Below are positions 16,699 through 26,008 of a stretch of 64,000 nt of DNA, in pieces (position 1 is the stretch's first letter; every line of letters starts with the position of its first letter). The DNA comes from Macrococcoides psychrotolerans (lineage in GTDB: Bacteria > Bacillota > Bacilli > Staphylococcales > Staphylococcaceae): the NCBI RefSeq assembly GCF_038095555.1, contig NZ_CP124591.1, forward strand, positions 1,550,001-1,614,000, written 5' to 3'. The notes below the pieces were generated by a model, which did not search any database, was not told where the DNA came from, and saw only the letters and a program-made list of their open reading frames with translations. A program made the translations under genes and the position numbers.

Positions 16699-16702
16699 AG
16701 TA

Positions 16703-16734
16703 AAACGCTCACTACATCATTGTAGTGAGCGTTT
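16703..16734. terminator. Bidirectional terminator between yidD and menC
   Basis: A 14-bp perfect stem pairs 16703-16716 with 16721-16734 (AAACGCTCACTACA) around a TCAT loop, lying between converging genes. Confidence 0.9.
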
Positions 16735-16735
16735 C

Positions 16736-17695
16736 TTATAGTTGTGTTAATTGTTCTTTCTGTACTACGGGCGGTGTCATTGTTAAACAGCCGTCTGATA
16801 CTGCTTCATCGTACGTTGTAAAATCATGCTCAAAATAAGTGCCTCTCTTTGTAACGTCAGGCACTGTGCCAAACTGTTCTCCAAGCATCGCTGTAACATA
16901 TTTGCTGAGACCAAATTCATACATCCCTCCTGATACGTAAGTCATTTGCTTCGGTAATGACTGTACTTTCGTAATACCGCCAATACGACTATATTTAACG
17001 ACTGCTGTCGTCACACCGATATCTCTAAATGCTTGAATCGTTTGACGATCTGTTGCACTTTCGTCGATGGCCAGTGGAATATGCGGGTGACGTTTCAGTA
17101 ATGCATCGTACAGTTTAATGTGCTTAAACGGCTGTTCGATATATGATATGTCGTATTGTGATAGTGTATTAAGTAATTCGAAGTGATCTTCCTGTAACAG
17201 TCCGTTCGCATCGATTACAATCGGTATATTGCTGGACTCACGTATCGTTTGCACCTGTTCGGCAATATTATGATGCATCTTTAGTTTTATGCGCTTTGAA
17301 TCATGATTAAATGAAGAAACCCCTTGATGCAGTGTCTCACCGATTGGTACAGTAACACTCTTTAACGGATTGAAATATTGATAGGCAATGACATCAAATG
17401 CACTGCTTGCGTTCGGGGCATCCACTTTTAAGTAAGGCTGCAATGCTTCGATCGAGGGTATATCAATATGCTTTATGCTATTAAAGATATCTCTACAGTT
17501 ATCAATCGATGTTGCAATCGTCTCGTAATGATACCATGGTGTCTCAAAGCTGTTTACTTCAGCAAAATATTCCACACCGTCGATAACAATGCCTACTACA
17601 AGCACTTTACGTTCATTCATCTGAACGAGATTTGTCTTAATCGGTACTTTGAATGGTGCTTCATATGTATATAAATTAAGCTCAGTACATTCCAT
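16736..17695 (-). CDS. menC: o-Succinylbenzoate synthase
   Basis: 319 residues from the ATG at 17695 (AAGGAATGG upstream). A member of the enolase superfamily that dehydrates SHCHC to o-succinylbenzoate in menaquinone synthesis. Catalytic elements are in place: K-x-K (KLK, 137-139), metal ligands Asp162 (IDANG), Glu187 (IEQPF) and Asp211 (DES), and Lys234 in VKYSRIGG. The start lies inside the end of menE (14-base overlap), so translation is coupled. Last gene of the men cluster. Confidence 0.95.
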   Translation of the reverse strand: MECTELNLYTYEAPFKVPIKTNLVQMNERKVLVVGIVIDGVEYFAEVNSFETPWYHYETIATSIDNCRDIFNSIKHIDIPSIEALQPYLKVDAPNASSAFDVIAYQYFNPLKSVTVPIGETLHQGVSSFNHDSKRIKLKMHHNIAEQVQTIRESSNIPIVIDANGLLQEDHFELLNTLSQYDISYIEQPFKHIKLYDALLKRHPHIPLAIDESATDRQTIQAFRDIGVTTAVVKYSRIGGITKVQSLPKQMTYVSGGMYEFGLSKYVTAMLGEQFGTVPDVTKRGTYFEHDFTTYDEAVSDGCLTMTPPVVQKEQLTQL

Positions 17696-19064
17696 CAAAC
17701 CATTCCTTCACTTTATGACGTGATACTTTACCGTTTGATGTGCGTATGAGTGAATCTGTTCTGATAAATTGTTTCGGATGTTTATATTTCGCAAGACGGT
17801 CACATAGGACATTTATAATCTTCTCATCCAGATCGTCATCCGCTTCATATACACAGACCGGTACTTGTCCCCACTGTGCATCACTTTTTGGGATAACAGC
17901 TATTGCATGAATTTCTGTATTGTTTAATATGACTTGCTCTATCTCACTCGGGTATATATTCTCCCCACCTGATATAATCAGATCTTTCCTGCGGTCTAAT
18001 ATATATAAGTAGTCGTCCTGAATATAGCCAATATCACCTGTCATAAAGAATCCGTCACGAAAGGCGTGAACGTTTGCTTGTTCAGGATATAAATAACCGT
18101 GCATCACATGCTCACCACGCACGCCAATTTCACCGATGCCATCTACACAGTCAAACAGTTTAAAGTTATCATTGATGCGTCCGACACTATTACGGGCTTG
18201 TGCGATATCATCAGGCGTTGCTGTGATCATTTGAGAGCATGTTTCAGTCATTCCAAACGACGTATAGATTGGAAGATTGCGTTTAAGCGATTGTGTTAAT
18301 ATACGTTCATCCAGTTTCGCGCCCCCTACCAGAATTCCTTGTAAATAGGATGGCTCAAGGCCATGATGTAATAATCGTTCAAGTGTCTGAGGGACGAGCG
18401 ATAGATGAGTCACCTTATATGTATTCAGATCGTCTATGATCTGAGCCTCATGAAATCCATCATGCAGTACGACCGTACAATGATCCATTACCGCGCGCAG
18501 CAATATGCTGAGCCCACTAATATGGAAGAGTGGCAGTGTATCAAGCCATACGGACTGACTAGAATACGTAAACGTCTGCTTGCATAGTGCAGCACTTGCC
18601 TCGTGGTTACCGTAAGTTTGAGGCACTGCTTTTTGTACCCCTGTCGTACCGGACGTGAACATAATCGATAATATATCATCTTTATTATTCTGAACTGGTG
18701 TATAAGTCGTATGTGCACGCAGCGCATCGTTTACAAAAGTATTCGTATTTATAGCGTCTATATTCATTTCTTTAGTCGTAAACAACGTATCGACTTGCAC
18801 CGACTTCATTTGTCGCACAACTTCAGCTGCAGTCAGATGTTTGTTGATCATCACAATTTCAGTCCCGGCAAGCATCGCACCGTGAATCATATAGACATTA
18901 ACCAGTGTATTCTCTGCAATTAACGCGATACGGTTATAATGATGTAGCGCATGTGCAACTTTCAGTGCATGTCTATATAACATTGCATATGTAATTGTAT
19001 CGTCGTTATAGATTATCGCTGTCTTATGCGGCACTTTAGTCGCACTATCCTTTAGCCACTCCAT
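17682..19064 (-). CDS. menE: o-Succinylbenzoate-CoA ligase
   Basis: 460 residues from the ATG at 19064 (MEWLKDSATKV), preferred because AAAGGATG is at the right distance; ATGs 6 and 9 bases upstream overlap that site. An adenylate-forming enzyme that makes o-succinylbenzoyl-CoA from o-succinylbenzoate, ATP and CoA. The A3 loop IMFTSGTTGVQKAVPQT, YTSFGMTETCS and the DRRKDLIISGGENIYPSEIE block are intact. It overlaps menC and is separated from menB by a 170-base gap that holds a hairpin repeat. Confidence 0.95.
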   Translation of the reverse strand: MEWLKDSATKVPHKTAIIYNDDTITYAMLYRHALKVAHALHHYNRIALIAENTLVNVYMIHGAMLAGTEIVMINKHLTAAEVVRQMKSVQVDTLFTTKEMNIDAINTNTFVNDALRAHTTYTPVQNNKDDILSIMFTSGTTGVQKAVPQTYGNHEASAALCKQTFTYSSQSVWLDTLPLFHISGLSILLRAVMDHCTVVLHDGFHEAQIIDDLNTYKVTHLSLVPQTLERLLHHGLEPSYLQGILVGGAKLDERILTQSLKRNLPIYTSFGMTETCSQMITATPDDIAQARNSVGRINDNFKLFDCVDGIGEIGVRGEHVMHGYLYPEQANVHAFRDGFFMTGDIGYIQDDYLYILDRRKDLIISGGENIYPSEIEQVILNNTEIHAIAVIPKSDAQWGQVPVCVYEADDDLDEKIINVLCDRLAKYKHPKQFIRTDSLIRTSNGKVSRHKVKEWFDGMY

Positions 19065-19117
19065 GACCATCATCCTTTTGTATAAAGATTAAAATATAAA
19101 CTTGCAATCCAATAAAC

Positions 19118-19229
19118 GGTGGAACAAATGTTGCCCCATGCGGCAAAACCCGGATAACGCAGAAAACAAAAAGCATTTTCTTAGCATTATCCGGGTTTTG
19201 CTTCGGGTCAGAACACATTAGTTCCAACC
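19118..19229. repeat. Imperfect palindromic hairpin element, copy A
   Basis: A central 57-base hairpin (19144-19200) pairs CAAAACCCGGATAA with TTATCCGGGTTTTG; an inner AGAAAA/TTTTCT stem caps it. Weaker outer arms (GGAAC-A-AATGT and ACATTAGTTCC) extend it to about 112 bases. A second copy with the same 57-base core length occurs at 55222-55278. The element fills most of the gap between menB and menE. It has no terminal T-run, so it is not a simple terminator. Confidence 0.75.
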
Positions 19230-19234
19230 TCTCT

Positions 19235-20053
19235 TTATGGGAATTTCGGGAACTGATCGAAGTTTGGCTCGCGTTTTTCTTTGAATGCGTCACGGCCTTC
19301 TTTCGCTTCATCACTTGTGTAGTAAAGTAATGTCGCATCTCCTGCGAACTGCTGAAGTCCAGCTAATCCGTCAGTATCCGCGTTCATCGCTGCTTTTAAG
19401 AAGCGTAATGCTGTTGGTGAGTGCTGTAAGATTTCTTTACACCATTTCACTGTTTCATCTTCTACTTCAGCTAATGGTACAACTGTATTCACAAGTCCCA
19501 TATCTAGTGCTTCTTGCGCATCATATTGACGGCATAAGTACCAGATTTCACGTGCTTTCTTATGTCCGACAATACGTGCTAAGTAACCTGAACCGTATCC
19601 TGCATCAAATGATCCTACTTTCGGTCCAGTTTGTCCGAAGCGTGCATTATCTGCTGCAATTGTTAAGTCACAAACGATGTGTAATACGTGTCCGCCACCA
19701 ATTGCATAGCCACGTACCATCGCAATAACTGGTTTAGGAATAACTCGGATTAAACGTTGAAGATCTAAAACGTTTAGACGTGGAATGTTGTCGTCTCCTA
19801 CGTATCCGCCGTGTCCGCGTACTTTCTGGTCTCCACCTGAACAGAATGCCATATCGCCTTCACCTGTTAAGATGATAACACCAATTCTTTGGTCGTCACG
19901 TGCACGTGAGAATGCATCGATCATTTCCATTACTGTGTTCGGTGTAAATGCATTACGTACATGAGGACGGTTAATTGTAATCTTACCGATTCCTTCGAAA
20001 TATTCGTATTTAATTTCGTTATATTCTTTAATTGTTTCCCAAACTCTAGTCAT
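19235..20053 (-). CDS. menB: 1,4-Dihydroxy-2-naphthoyl-CoA synthase
   Basis: 272 residues, crotonase superfamily. It closes the second ring by converting o-succinylbenzoyl-CoA to DHNA-CoA. The oxyanion-hole segment FCSGGDQKVRGHGGY, the GYAIGGGHVLHIVCD block, GPKVGSFDAGYGSGYLAR and the tail KEKREPNFDQFPKFP typical of MenB are all present. Its start overlaps the menH stop by 8 bases. Confidence 0.97.
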   Translation of the reverse strand: MTRVWETIKEYNEIKYEYFEGIGKITINRPHVRNAFTPNTVMEMIDAFSRARDDQRIGVIILTGEGDMAFCSGGDQKVRGHGGYVGDDNIPRLNVLDLQRLIRVIPKPVIAMVRGYAIGGGHVLHIVCDLTIAADNARFGQTGPKVGSFDAGYGSGYLARIVGHKKAREIWYLCRQYDAQEALDMGLVNTVVPLAEVEDETVKWCKEILQHSPTALRFLKAAMNADTDGLAGLQQFAGDATLLYYTSDEAKEGRDAFKEKREPNFDQFPKFP

Positions 20054-20834
20054 GATTTTCCTCCTTGATAAACGATACTATTATTGTATCAAATATTTGT
20101 GAATTCTCCACATGAATTGTATGACCTGCGTCAATTATTGTATGTGTGCTGTTTGGCAGCATTGTATGCATGCGCTTTGCGATAGTGCAGAACTTCGTGT
20201 CAAGACTACCGGTCAGTAATAGTACGGGTTGTTTAAGCTCAGGTAAATGTGGCCAGAGATTTGGCTGCTTCCCTGTTCCGTAATCTATCAGTGCTTTCGC
20301 GACAGCTAATGGTTCATGATTGAGTCGTGTATTGCGCTGTCTTACTTCAGCAACGTGTGATAATGGATGGTATGTCTTGAACAGCGGTAACTGTTCCCAG
20401 CGTTTAACGAAAGCTGCGTAATCCGTTATCATTGATGCTGACTGCTGTAAGTCTTGTTTAATGCGCGCTATTTGTGCGTCTGTTGTTTCCAGTCCTGGTG
20501 TCGATGATTCTAATATGAGCTTATGAATATAGTCTCTATAATGGATGGCTGTATACAGTGCAATGCGTCCACCCATCGAGTAACCATATAAGTAGACGTT
20601 GCTATAGTGAAACTGCGCGATAGTTTCAATGAGCGCCTGACTGATATATGGAAAGTCCCACGTTGCTTTAAAGTCACTTCCTTCTCCATGCCCTGGACAT
20701 TCAACCAGTATGATATCAACATGTTCTTCAAGCTTGGCAATGTAAGGTTCAAAGGTATGTACATTACCGAGAAACCCATGAATCATGACAAGGACATCGG
20801 AGTGGTTATGCGTAATGCGTTTATAGTTCAGCAT
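20046..20834 (-). CDS. menH: SHCHC synthase (MenH), alpha/beta hydrolase
   Basis: 262 residues. Removes pyruvate from SEPHCHC to give SHCHC, the step between MenD and MenC. The oxyanion motif HGFLGN (19-24), nucleophile Ser86 in GYSMGGR and the histidine in DAGHTIHVE form the triad. Its start overlaps the menD stop by 14 bases and its stop overlaps menB by 8 bases, consistent with one polycistronic message. Without the context it could be read as a generic hydrolase. Confidence 0.9.
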   Translation of the reverse strand: MLNYKRITHNHSDVLVMIHGFLGNVHTFEPYIAKLEEHVDIILVECPGHGEGSDFKATWDFPYISQALIETIAQFHYSNVYLYGYSMGGRIALYTAIHYRDYIHKLILESSTPGLETTDAQIARIKQDLQQSASMITDYAAFVKRWEQLPLFKTYHPLSHVAEVRQRNTRLNHEPLAVAKALIDYGTGKQPNLWPHLPELKQPVLLLTGSLDTKFCTIAKRMHTMLPNSTHTIIDAGHTIHVENSQIFDTIIVSFIKEENHD

Positions 20835-22473
20835 TGAGCTTTTCCTTTAAGGTATGCTGCAGCTGTCTATGTGCATTTAAGTTCTCTTCTCGGTCGGTAA
20901 TGACTTCGATAATATTTGCCCCGCTTTTTGGCAGTGTAATGTTATCGAACACATTATATTTATAGTAGTTAAATTCATAGAGTGCCGCTGCATGTTTAAA
21001 GTCGATGTCGAGCGGTGTACCAAACAATCGCTCGAAATACGTGCCGTCCTCTTTTTGTGGCAAGTAGCTGAAGATGCCACCACCATTATTATTGAACACG
21101 ACGATATTAATATTGATGCCTTCAAGCTTCTTCATAATGAGGCCGTTTAGATCATGGTAGAACGATATATCACCGATAATGAGCGTGACCTTTTTGTGAA
21201 CTGCCATCCCCATCGCCGTACTGACAACGCCATCAATACCGTTCGCACCGCGATTACAGAAGGGTTTGCCGTTAAACTGGGTAAAGAATGTATCACAGTC
21301 ACGTATCGGCATACTGTTGCCGAGAAAGATCACTTCATTGTCTTCTATCTGACTGAAGATATGATAGATGGCACGACCTTCGTCCGTCACAACTTGGGTA
21401 TGCTGATGAATCTGATTGGTAATGAAGTCATTCAGCGTCTGCCAGTATTTAAGCCATTCTCGGTTATCAACAGGCTGCTCCTCTGCCAGCTGTCTGAAGA
21501 AATCATTAGCAGTCATCTCAATAAAGAGATCCGGCACTTTCGGGAAAGTATCCGGTGTCGTGCGTGACTGCACCAGTACTTGCGGGACATCAAGCGCTGC
21601 CAGCCACTGATTGATCGGCTTTGATACGACAGCGTGGCCCACACGAATGACGTAGCCTGGCTGAACATTGGTCAATGCTTTAAACGCGCTATCACCGGTC
21701 GTTATCACGTTCGGATGTCGTGTATCACGCAGTTGACTAAGCGGATCTGCAATTATCGGAATATGATGTATCGTCGAGAAGATAAGCAGCTGCGTCAAAT
21801 CTTCCTGCTGTGCATCTCCTGCGATAATTAATCCATTACCTAACGAAAGTACTGGACGCATGAGGTGTACATTAAAGGACTTTTGGTAGAGCACTTCTGG
21901 GACAGGCATATAGCTGAGCAGATGCTTCTGTTTTATGTCTGGCATCAGTGGCTCTCTAAAAGGTATATTAAAATGCACAGGCCCACGCATCGGCCCTTTG
22001 AAATGTGCACTTGCCTGCTGCATCACGTGTTCGATGAAGTTTACAGTGCCTGTCGTATCATCTGCGATTGGAAAGTCACGTTCATACATGATGAAGTTCT
22101 GGAACATTCCGACTTGATTGATTGCTTGTGGTGCACCGACATTGCGCAGTTCATGCGGACGATCGCTCGTCAGCACAACAAGCGGCAGATGACTGATAAA
22201 CGCTTCTGTAACTGCCGGTACGTAGTTGCTTGCAGCAGTACCAGAAGTGCATAATATCGCAACAGGCTTATTTGTTGCCTTAATCATCCCAAGGGCAAAG
22301 AAAGCGGCGCTACGTTCATCCGGATGAATATAGGTCGTCATTTGCTCATGCAGTTCACAGGCGATGGCTAATGGTGTCGAACGCGATCCCGGTGAAATCA
22401 CAACCTCTTCAATCCCGTAATCACGCATACGTTTAACTAAATGAAATACTTGTTGCGTCAATGCATCATTCAT
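20821..22473 (-). CDS. menD: SEPHCHC synthase (2-succinyl-5-enolpyruvyl-6-hydroxy-3-cyclohexene-1-carboxylate synthase)
   Basis: 550 residues. A thiamine-diphosphate enzyme that joins 2-oxoglutarate and isochorismate. SPGSRSTPLA near residue 28, DERSAAFFALG, CTSGTAASNYVPAVTEA and the diphosphate-binding region GDISFYHDLNG are all present. It overlaps menF upstream by 8 bases and menH downstream by 14 bases. Confidence 0.97.
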   Translation of the reverse strand: MNDALTQQVFHLVKRMRDYGIEEVVISPGSRSTPLAIACELHEQMTTYIHPDERSAAFFALGMIKATNKPVAILCTSGTAASNYVPAVTEAFISHLPLVVLTSDRPHELRNVGAPQAINQVGMFQNFIMYERDFPIADDTTGTVNFIEHVMQQASAHFKGPMRGPVHFNIPFREPLMPDIKQKHLLSYMPVPEVLYQKSFNVHLMRPVLSLGNGLIIAGDAQQEDLTQLLIFSTIHHIPIIADPLSQLRDTRHPNVITTGDSAFKALTNVQPGYVIRVGHAVVSKPINQWLAALDVPQVLVQSRTTPDTFPKVPDLFIEMTANDFFRQLAEEQPVDNREWLKYWQTLNDFITNQIHQHTQVVTDEGRAIYHIFSQIEDNEVIFLGNSMPIRDCDTFFTQFNGKPFCNRGANGIDGVVSTAMGMAVHKKVTLIIGDISFYHDLNGLIMKKLEGININIVVFNNNGGGIFSYLPQKEDGTYFERLFGTPLDIDFKHAAALYEFNYYKYNVFDNITLPKSGANIIEVITDREENLNAHRQLQHTLKEKLNAEL

Positions 22474-23740
22474 GATGTGGCACTCCTAACATTTGTAACA
22501 TCGGTTTAAATTTAATCTCTGTCTCATACACTTCACTCTCAACTTCACTATCTTCAACAATCCCACATCCAGCAAACAGTATCGCACGATTGTCCTCAAT
22601 AACCATCGAACGAATCGCAACGATAAACTCACCGTCACCTTGAGCATCCACATAGCCGACTGGTGCACCATATAGACCGCGGTGCTCTCCTGCTTTTTCT
22701 AGAAATGCCATCGCCTCAATTTTCGGATAACCGCCTAGCGCAGGTGTCGGATGCAGTGCACGTGTGACACGTAGCGTACTGCCGTTATTCAGCTTTGCTT
22801 TGATCGGAGTATAAAGATGATAGAGAAATTGATTCTCGAGAATTTCAGGATAATCTTTCATGATAATATTCTGACTAAAAGGCGCTAAGTCCTGCTCAAT
22901 ACTTTGTACGACGATACGATGTTCATGAAGATTCTTCTCATCGCTCTGAAGTAAATCTTTAGCATCACTTACTGTCTTCGGCATCGTTCCAGCGATTGCA
23001 TTCGTATAGATGACACCGTCCTTAACTGCGACGAGCTGCTCTGGCGTCTTAGAGATAAATGTCTTACTCCCTGACTCCATCACCATCGTATAGCTCAGCT
23101 CGTGATTACGTGACGCTGCATCAATTAACGTCTCAACTTCAATCGGTGACGTCATCGTCAGTTGTCGCTTACGAGACAGCACTACTTTATCGAATGCACT
23201 TTGCTGCATCTTTTGAATCGCCTCTATCGCATTCAATCGGAATTTGTCTAATTCCACATCTTCACTGTGAACAAGCGCATTGTGCTGAATATCCACTGAA
23301 GGGAGCGACATGAGATCACTGCATATGCGCTCACGGTCAAGTGCAGGGTCCGTAAAGATGATCCATGACGCCGCTTCTTCTATGATAATCTGTATCTTCG
23401 GGATTACGAAATGGCTTTTAGAGAACGTATCGAAGTGCGGACTCTCTGCTTCATCGAAATAAAATCCTCCGAACAGCTTCAAATGCAGTTTGGAATCCCC
23501 ATGAAGCTGCGCATCCGCGGTTTGTTTATGAAACGCCGCTTCTACACCTACTGGATCAATCGTACTGCGAGCAATCAATGACTGAACACCGATACCGATA
23601 ATCTTTAATGATTTCTCTTTATTAATATATAGATATCTTTCCCCTTTATATTCGGCAAAGTGACGGAAGATTGCAGCTTCGTGAGTCACACCTTCATAAG
23701 GGTATTGATATATCGCCTTCAAAGTTAGATCTACTGGCAC
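22466..23740 (-). CDS. menF: Isochorismate synthase
   Basis: 424 residues. Converts chorismate to isochorismate, the first committed menaquinone step. The C-terminal chorismate-binding domain shows FDKVVLSRKRQL, IAGTMPK, LHPTPALGGYPK and FAGCGIVEDSEVESEVYETE. The only plausible start is GTG at 23740 with a modest GAAAGAAG site. First gene of the men cluster, divergent from menA. Confidence 0.94.
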   Translation of the reverse strand: MPVDLTLKAIYQYPYEGVTHEAAIFRHFAEYKGERYLYINKEKSLKIIGIGVQSLIARSTIDPVGVEAAFHKQTADAQLHGDSKLHLKLFGGFYFDEAESPHFDTFSKSHFVIPKIQIIIEEAASWIIFTDPALDRERICSDLMSLPSVDIQHNALVHSEDVELDKFRLNAIEAIQKMQQSAFDKVVLSRKRQLTMTSPIEVETLIDAASRNHELSYTMVMESGSKTFISKTPEQLVAVKDGVIYTNAIAGTMPKTVSDAKDLLQSDEKNLHEHRIVVQSIEQDLAPFSQNIIMKDYPEILENQFLYHLYTPIKAKLNNGSTLRVTRALHPTPALGGYPKIEAMAFLEKAGEHRGLYGAPVGYVDAQGDGEFIVAIRSMVIEDNRAILFAGCGIVEDSEVESEVYETEIKFKPMLQMLGVPHHE

Positions 23741-23822
23741 AAAAAAACACTTCTTTCTAAACGAAATAATATAATTCCTATTTTACCATTATTCTATAGA
23801 CTTATGACAATTTATATACTTA

Positions 23823-23851
23823 TTGACTGAAACGTATTTTATGCATAAAAT
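23823..23851 (+). promoter_or_regulatory. menA promoter
   Basis: TTGACT (23823-23828) and TAAAAT (23846-23851) are separated by 17 bases, 32 bases before the menA start. A looser TTGTCA...TAAAAT pair on the other strand (19-base spacing) may serve menF. Confidence 0.75.
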
Positions 23852-23883
23852 TTAATCATCACATAATAAATGAGGTATATAAA

Positions 23884-24804
23884 ATGTCGGAACATCTTCA
23901 AACCCATAGCGGGCTAAAAAAGTACTATCACCTTATGCGTCCACACACGTTAACTGCAAGCTTCGTTCCTGTATTAGTGGGGACGGCCTGTGCCAGATAT
24001 TTTACAGAAATACGCATGGATATGCTGATATTGATGCTCATCGCATGTCTCTTAATTCAGGCAGCAACAAATATGTTCAATGAATACTTTGATTATAAAC
24101 GTGGTTTAGATGACCATACATCGGTCGGTATCGGAGGCGCGATTGTACGTAACGGAATGTCTCCGAAATCGGTCTACAATCTCGCAGTAGCATTCTATAT
24201 TATTGCGGCAATCATCGGTATCTACATCTGTGCAAACTCATCATGGCTCATTCTGTTTGTCGGAATATTATGTATGGCTGTCGGTTACTTCTATACAGGA
24301 GGACCAGTACCAATTTCATGGACACCGTTCGGAGAAATCTTCGCAGGTTTCTTTATGGGATATGTCATCATTATGATTACGTTCTATATTCAGACAGGTC
24401 ACTTACATGCCTATCCTGCAATCGCCAGCATCCCTGTATCTATTAATATCGGTATGATCAATATGGCAAACAACATTCGTGACCGCGTGAAAGATAAAGT
24501 AAGTGGCAGAAAGACATTCGTTATTCTTGTCGGTAAGACGCTTGCAATCTATACGATGGCTGCACTTTACCTTGTCAGTTTTCTCGCAGTCTTCTACTTA
24601 GTATTTACGAAGCCATACGGTTCGCTATTTATGTTACTTGTACTTCTGAGCTTTAACTTACCGATTAAGGCAGTACGTCGATTCTTACACGGCAATACAC
24701 CGATTGAACTGATGCCAGCGATGAAAGTAACTGGACAGTTCAATACAGTATTTGGTCTGCTGTTTGCACTTGGTCTTTACCTGGCCGGCCTGACAGCAAT
24801 TTAA
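23884..24804 (+). CDS. menA: 1,4-Dihydroxy-2-naphthoate polyprenyltransferase
   Basis: 306 residues with eight to nine predicted membrane helices. A UbiA-family enzyme that attaches the polyprenyl tail to DHNA in the membrane. The first Asp-rich motif is N-E-Y-F-D-Y-K-R-G-L-D-D (about 62-73), and the second lies in NNIRDRVKDKVSGRKT. It diverges from menF across a 143-base promoter region and ends in a strong terminator. Confidence 0.96.
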   Translation: MSEHLQTHSGLKKYYHLMRPHTLTASFVPVLVGTACARYFTEIRMDMLILMLIACLLIQAATNMFNEYFDYKRGLDDHTSVGIGGAIVRNGMSPKSVYNLAVAFYIIAAIIGIYICANSSWLILFVGILCMAVGYFYTGGPVPISWTPFGEIFAGFFMGYVIIMITFYIQTGHLHAYPAIASIPVSINIGMINMANNIRDRVKDKVSGRKTFVILVGKTLAIYTMAALYLVSFLAVFYLVFTKPYGSLFMLLVLLSFNLPIKAVRRFLHGNTPIELMPAMKVTGQFNTVFGLLFALGLYLAGLTAI

Positions 24805-24816
24805 TATTATCAATAA

Positions 24817-24858
24817 AAAGAGCGATGTTAGAAAATTTCTTTTCTAACATCGCTCTTT
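24817..24858. terminator. Bidirectional terminator after menA
   Basis: A 19-bp perfect stem pairs 24817-24835 with 24840-24858, with A and T runs on both sides, between converging genes. Confidence 0.92.
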
Positions 24859-24872
24859 CTTATAATAACATT

Positions 24873-25136
24873 TTACGCATGGTCAAAGAATTCGTTTAAA
24901 CGATCCACAACTTCTTGTGTATCGCTTTCTGTTACCGCATCTTTTAAACCTGCTTGATTCAAATCGATTGTATATTGATCTGAGTGATAATGCACAATAA
25001 TGTTTGTTCCACTCACTTCGTATGAAGAAGGCTCAATCTCATGTGCTTCTTCTTCACCATGATGTTCTCTATAATCCATGCCAATTTGACCTAATTTTAA
25101 TTCTGCATATGATACAAGTTTATCGATATTCGTCAT
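24873..25136 (-). CDS. Small acidic cytoplasmic protein of unknown function
   Basis: 87 residues from the ATG at 25136, chosen because GGAGG stands seven bases upstream. It is rich in Glu, Asp and His, with a predicted helix (NIDKLVSYAELKLGQIG), a His/Glu cluster (REHHGEEEAHEIEPS), two beta strands (SGTNIIVHYHSDQYTIDL) and a C-terminal helix. No membrane segment or signal peptide. I recognise no family. It starts one base after the upstream gene's stop, so the two are co-transcribed. Confidence 0.75.
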   Translation of the reverse strand: MTNIDKLVSYAELKLGQIGMDYREHHGEEEAHEIEPSSYEVSGTNIIVHYHSDQYTIDLNQAGLKDAVTESDTQEVVDRLNEFFDHA

Positions 25137-25137
25137 A

Positions 25138-25611
25138 TTATCCTCCAAAATTAGTTTCTGATATTTTTATTCTAATAAACTGTGTCATTTCAGGCAAGTC
25201 ATCGTTCTTAATCATACGAATCGTATAAGACTTATCACTTAAATGTTCACGATTGACCTTTAAGAATAAATTCCCAAAACTATCTTCTTGTTTCTCGAAA
25301 TCTACATCTTCGACATTATGATATGGAATAATATCATAATACTTACGCTTTGATTTTGGTTTACTATGAATGAGCACGATTCTGTCATTAAGCAATAGAA
25401 TTAATCCTGACTGATTTAAGTTGATCTGACTATAAGAAGCGAAATAGATCATCTCTTTATTCTTTATATCCTTACAAATTACTTTCAGCAACTTTATAAA
25501 GAATCTACGTTCAGATTTTTTAATTCGTTTAAAGATCTTAGAGAATCTTTTATATCGTACTGGATATGTAAGATTCGCGAGAACCTTTCGTGTTGAGAAT
25601 TTATCTTGCAT
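25138..25611 (-). CDS. Hypothetical protein, possibly PH-like beta-rich
   Basis: 157 residues from the ATG at 25611 (AAAGGTGG upstream). A very basic N-terminal half (RYKRFSKIFKRIKKSERRFF) is followed by alternating hydrophobic strands (SGLILLLNDRIVLIH, KYYDIIPYHNVEDVDF, SFGNLFLKV) and a C-terminal helix. This order resembles bacterial PH-like domains, in which a Y-x-x-I-x-x-V-x-F strand pair is common. No catalytic motif is visible. Confidence 0.72.
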   Translation of the reverse strand: MQDKFSTRKVLANLTYPVRYKRFSKIFKRIKKSERRFFIKLLKVICKDIKNKEMIYFASYSQINLNQSGLILLLNDRIVLIHSKPKSKRKYYDIIPYHNVEDVDFEKQEDSFGNLFLKVNREHLSDKSYTIRMIKNDDLPEMTQFIRIKISETNFGG

Positions 25612-25685
25612 GACGCCCACCTTTTATCGTTAGTTTATTCATAATTTATACATCCATTAAATGTATTGCACATTAAATAATTATA

Positions 25686-25720
25686 GTAAAAAAGAGACTC
25701 TTTTCGCAAAAAGAATCTCA
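25686..25720 (-). terminator. Terminator of the eight-gene tRNA cluster
   Basis: GAGACTCTTTT pairs with AAAAAGAATCTC, followed on the minus strand by six T, just after the last tRNA gene. Confidence 0.8.
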
Positions 25721-25725
25721 GTTAG

Positions 25726-25814
25726 CGGAAGGTAAGGGATTCGAACCCTTGAAACGCGGTTAGCGTTTACACACTTTCCAGGCGTGCTCCTTCGGCCAGC
25801 TCGGACAACCTTCC
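25726..25814 (-). tRNA. tRNA-Ser(GGA)
   Basis: 89 bases with a long variable arm, as expected for serine. Acceptor stem GGAAGGT/ACCTTCC with discriminator G. Anticodon loop CTGGAAA gives GGA. The CCA end is not encoded. Confidence 0.95.
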
Positions 25815-25854
25815 TAATAAAAAAATCAGAAGCGATATTTCACTTCTGATTATA

Positions 25855-25926
25855 TGACCCCTACGGGATTCGAACCCGTGTTACCGCCGTGAAAGGGCGG
25901 TGTCTTAACCGCTTGACCAAGGGGCC
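25855..25926 (-). tRNA. tRNA-Glu(TTC)
   Basis: 72 bases. Acceptor stem GGCCCCT/AGGGGTC, T-arm GGGTTCGAATCCC, anticodon loop CTTTCAC giving TTC. CCA not encoded. Confidence 0.95.
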
Positions 25927-25929
25927 TTA

Positions 25930-26004
25930 TGGCTCCACAGGTAGGACTCGAACCTACGACCGATCGGTTAACAGCCGATAGCTCTACCACTGAGCTACTG
26001 TGGA
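25930..26004 (-). tRNA. tRNA-Asn(GTT), copy 1
   Basis: 75 bases including an encoded CCA. Acceptor TCCACAG/CTGTGGA, anticodon loop CTGTTAA giving GTT. Identical to the copy at 26723-26797. Confidence 0.96.
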
Positions 26005-26008
26005 TCAA

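Noticed and set aside
19118..19229. Staphylococcal STAR element
   Set aside because: The GC-rich TGTTGGGGCCC-type core of STAR repeats is absent; only the hairpin layout is reminiscent.
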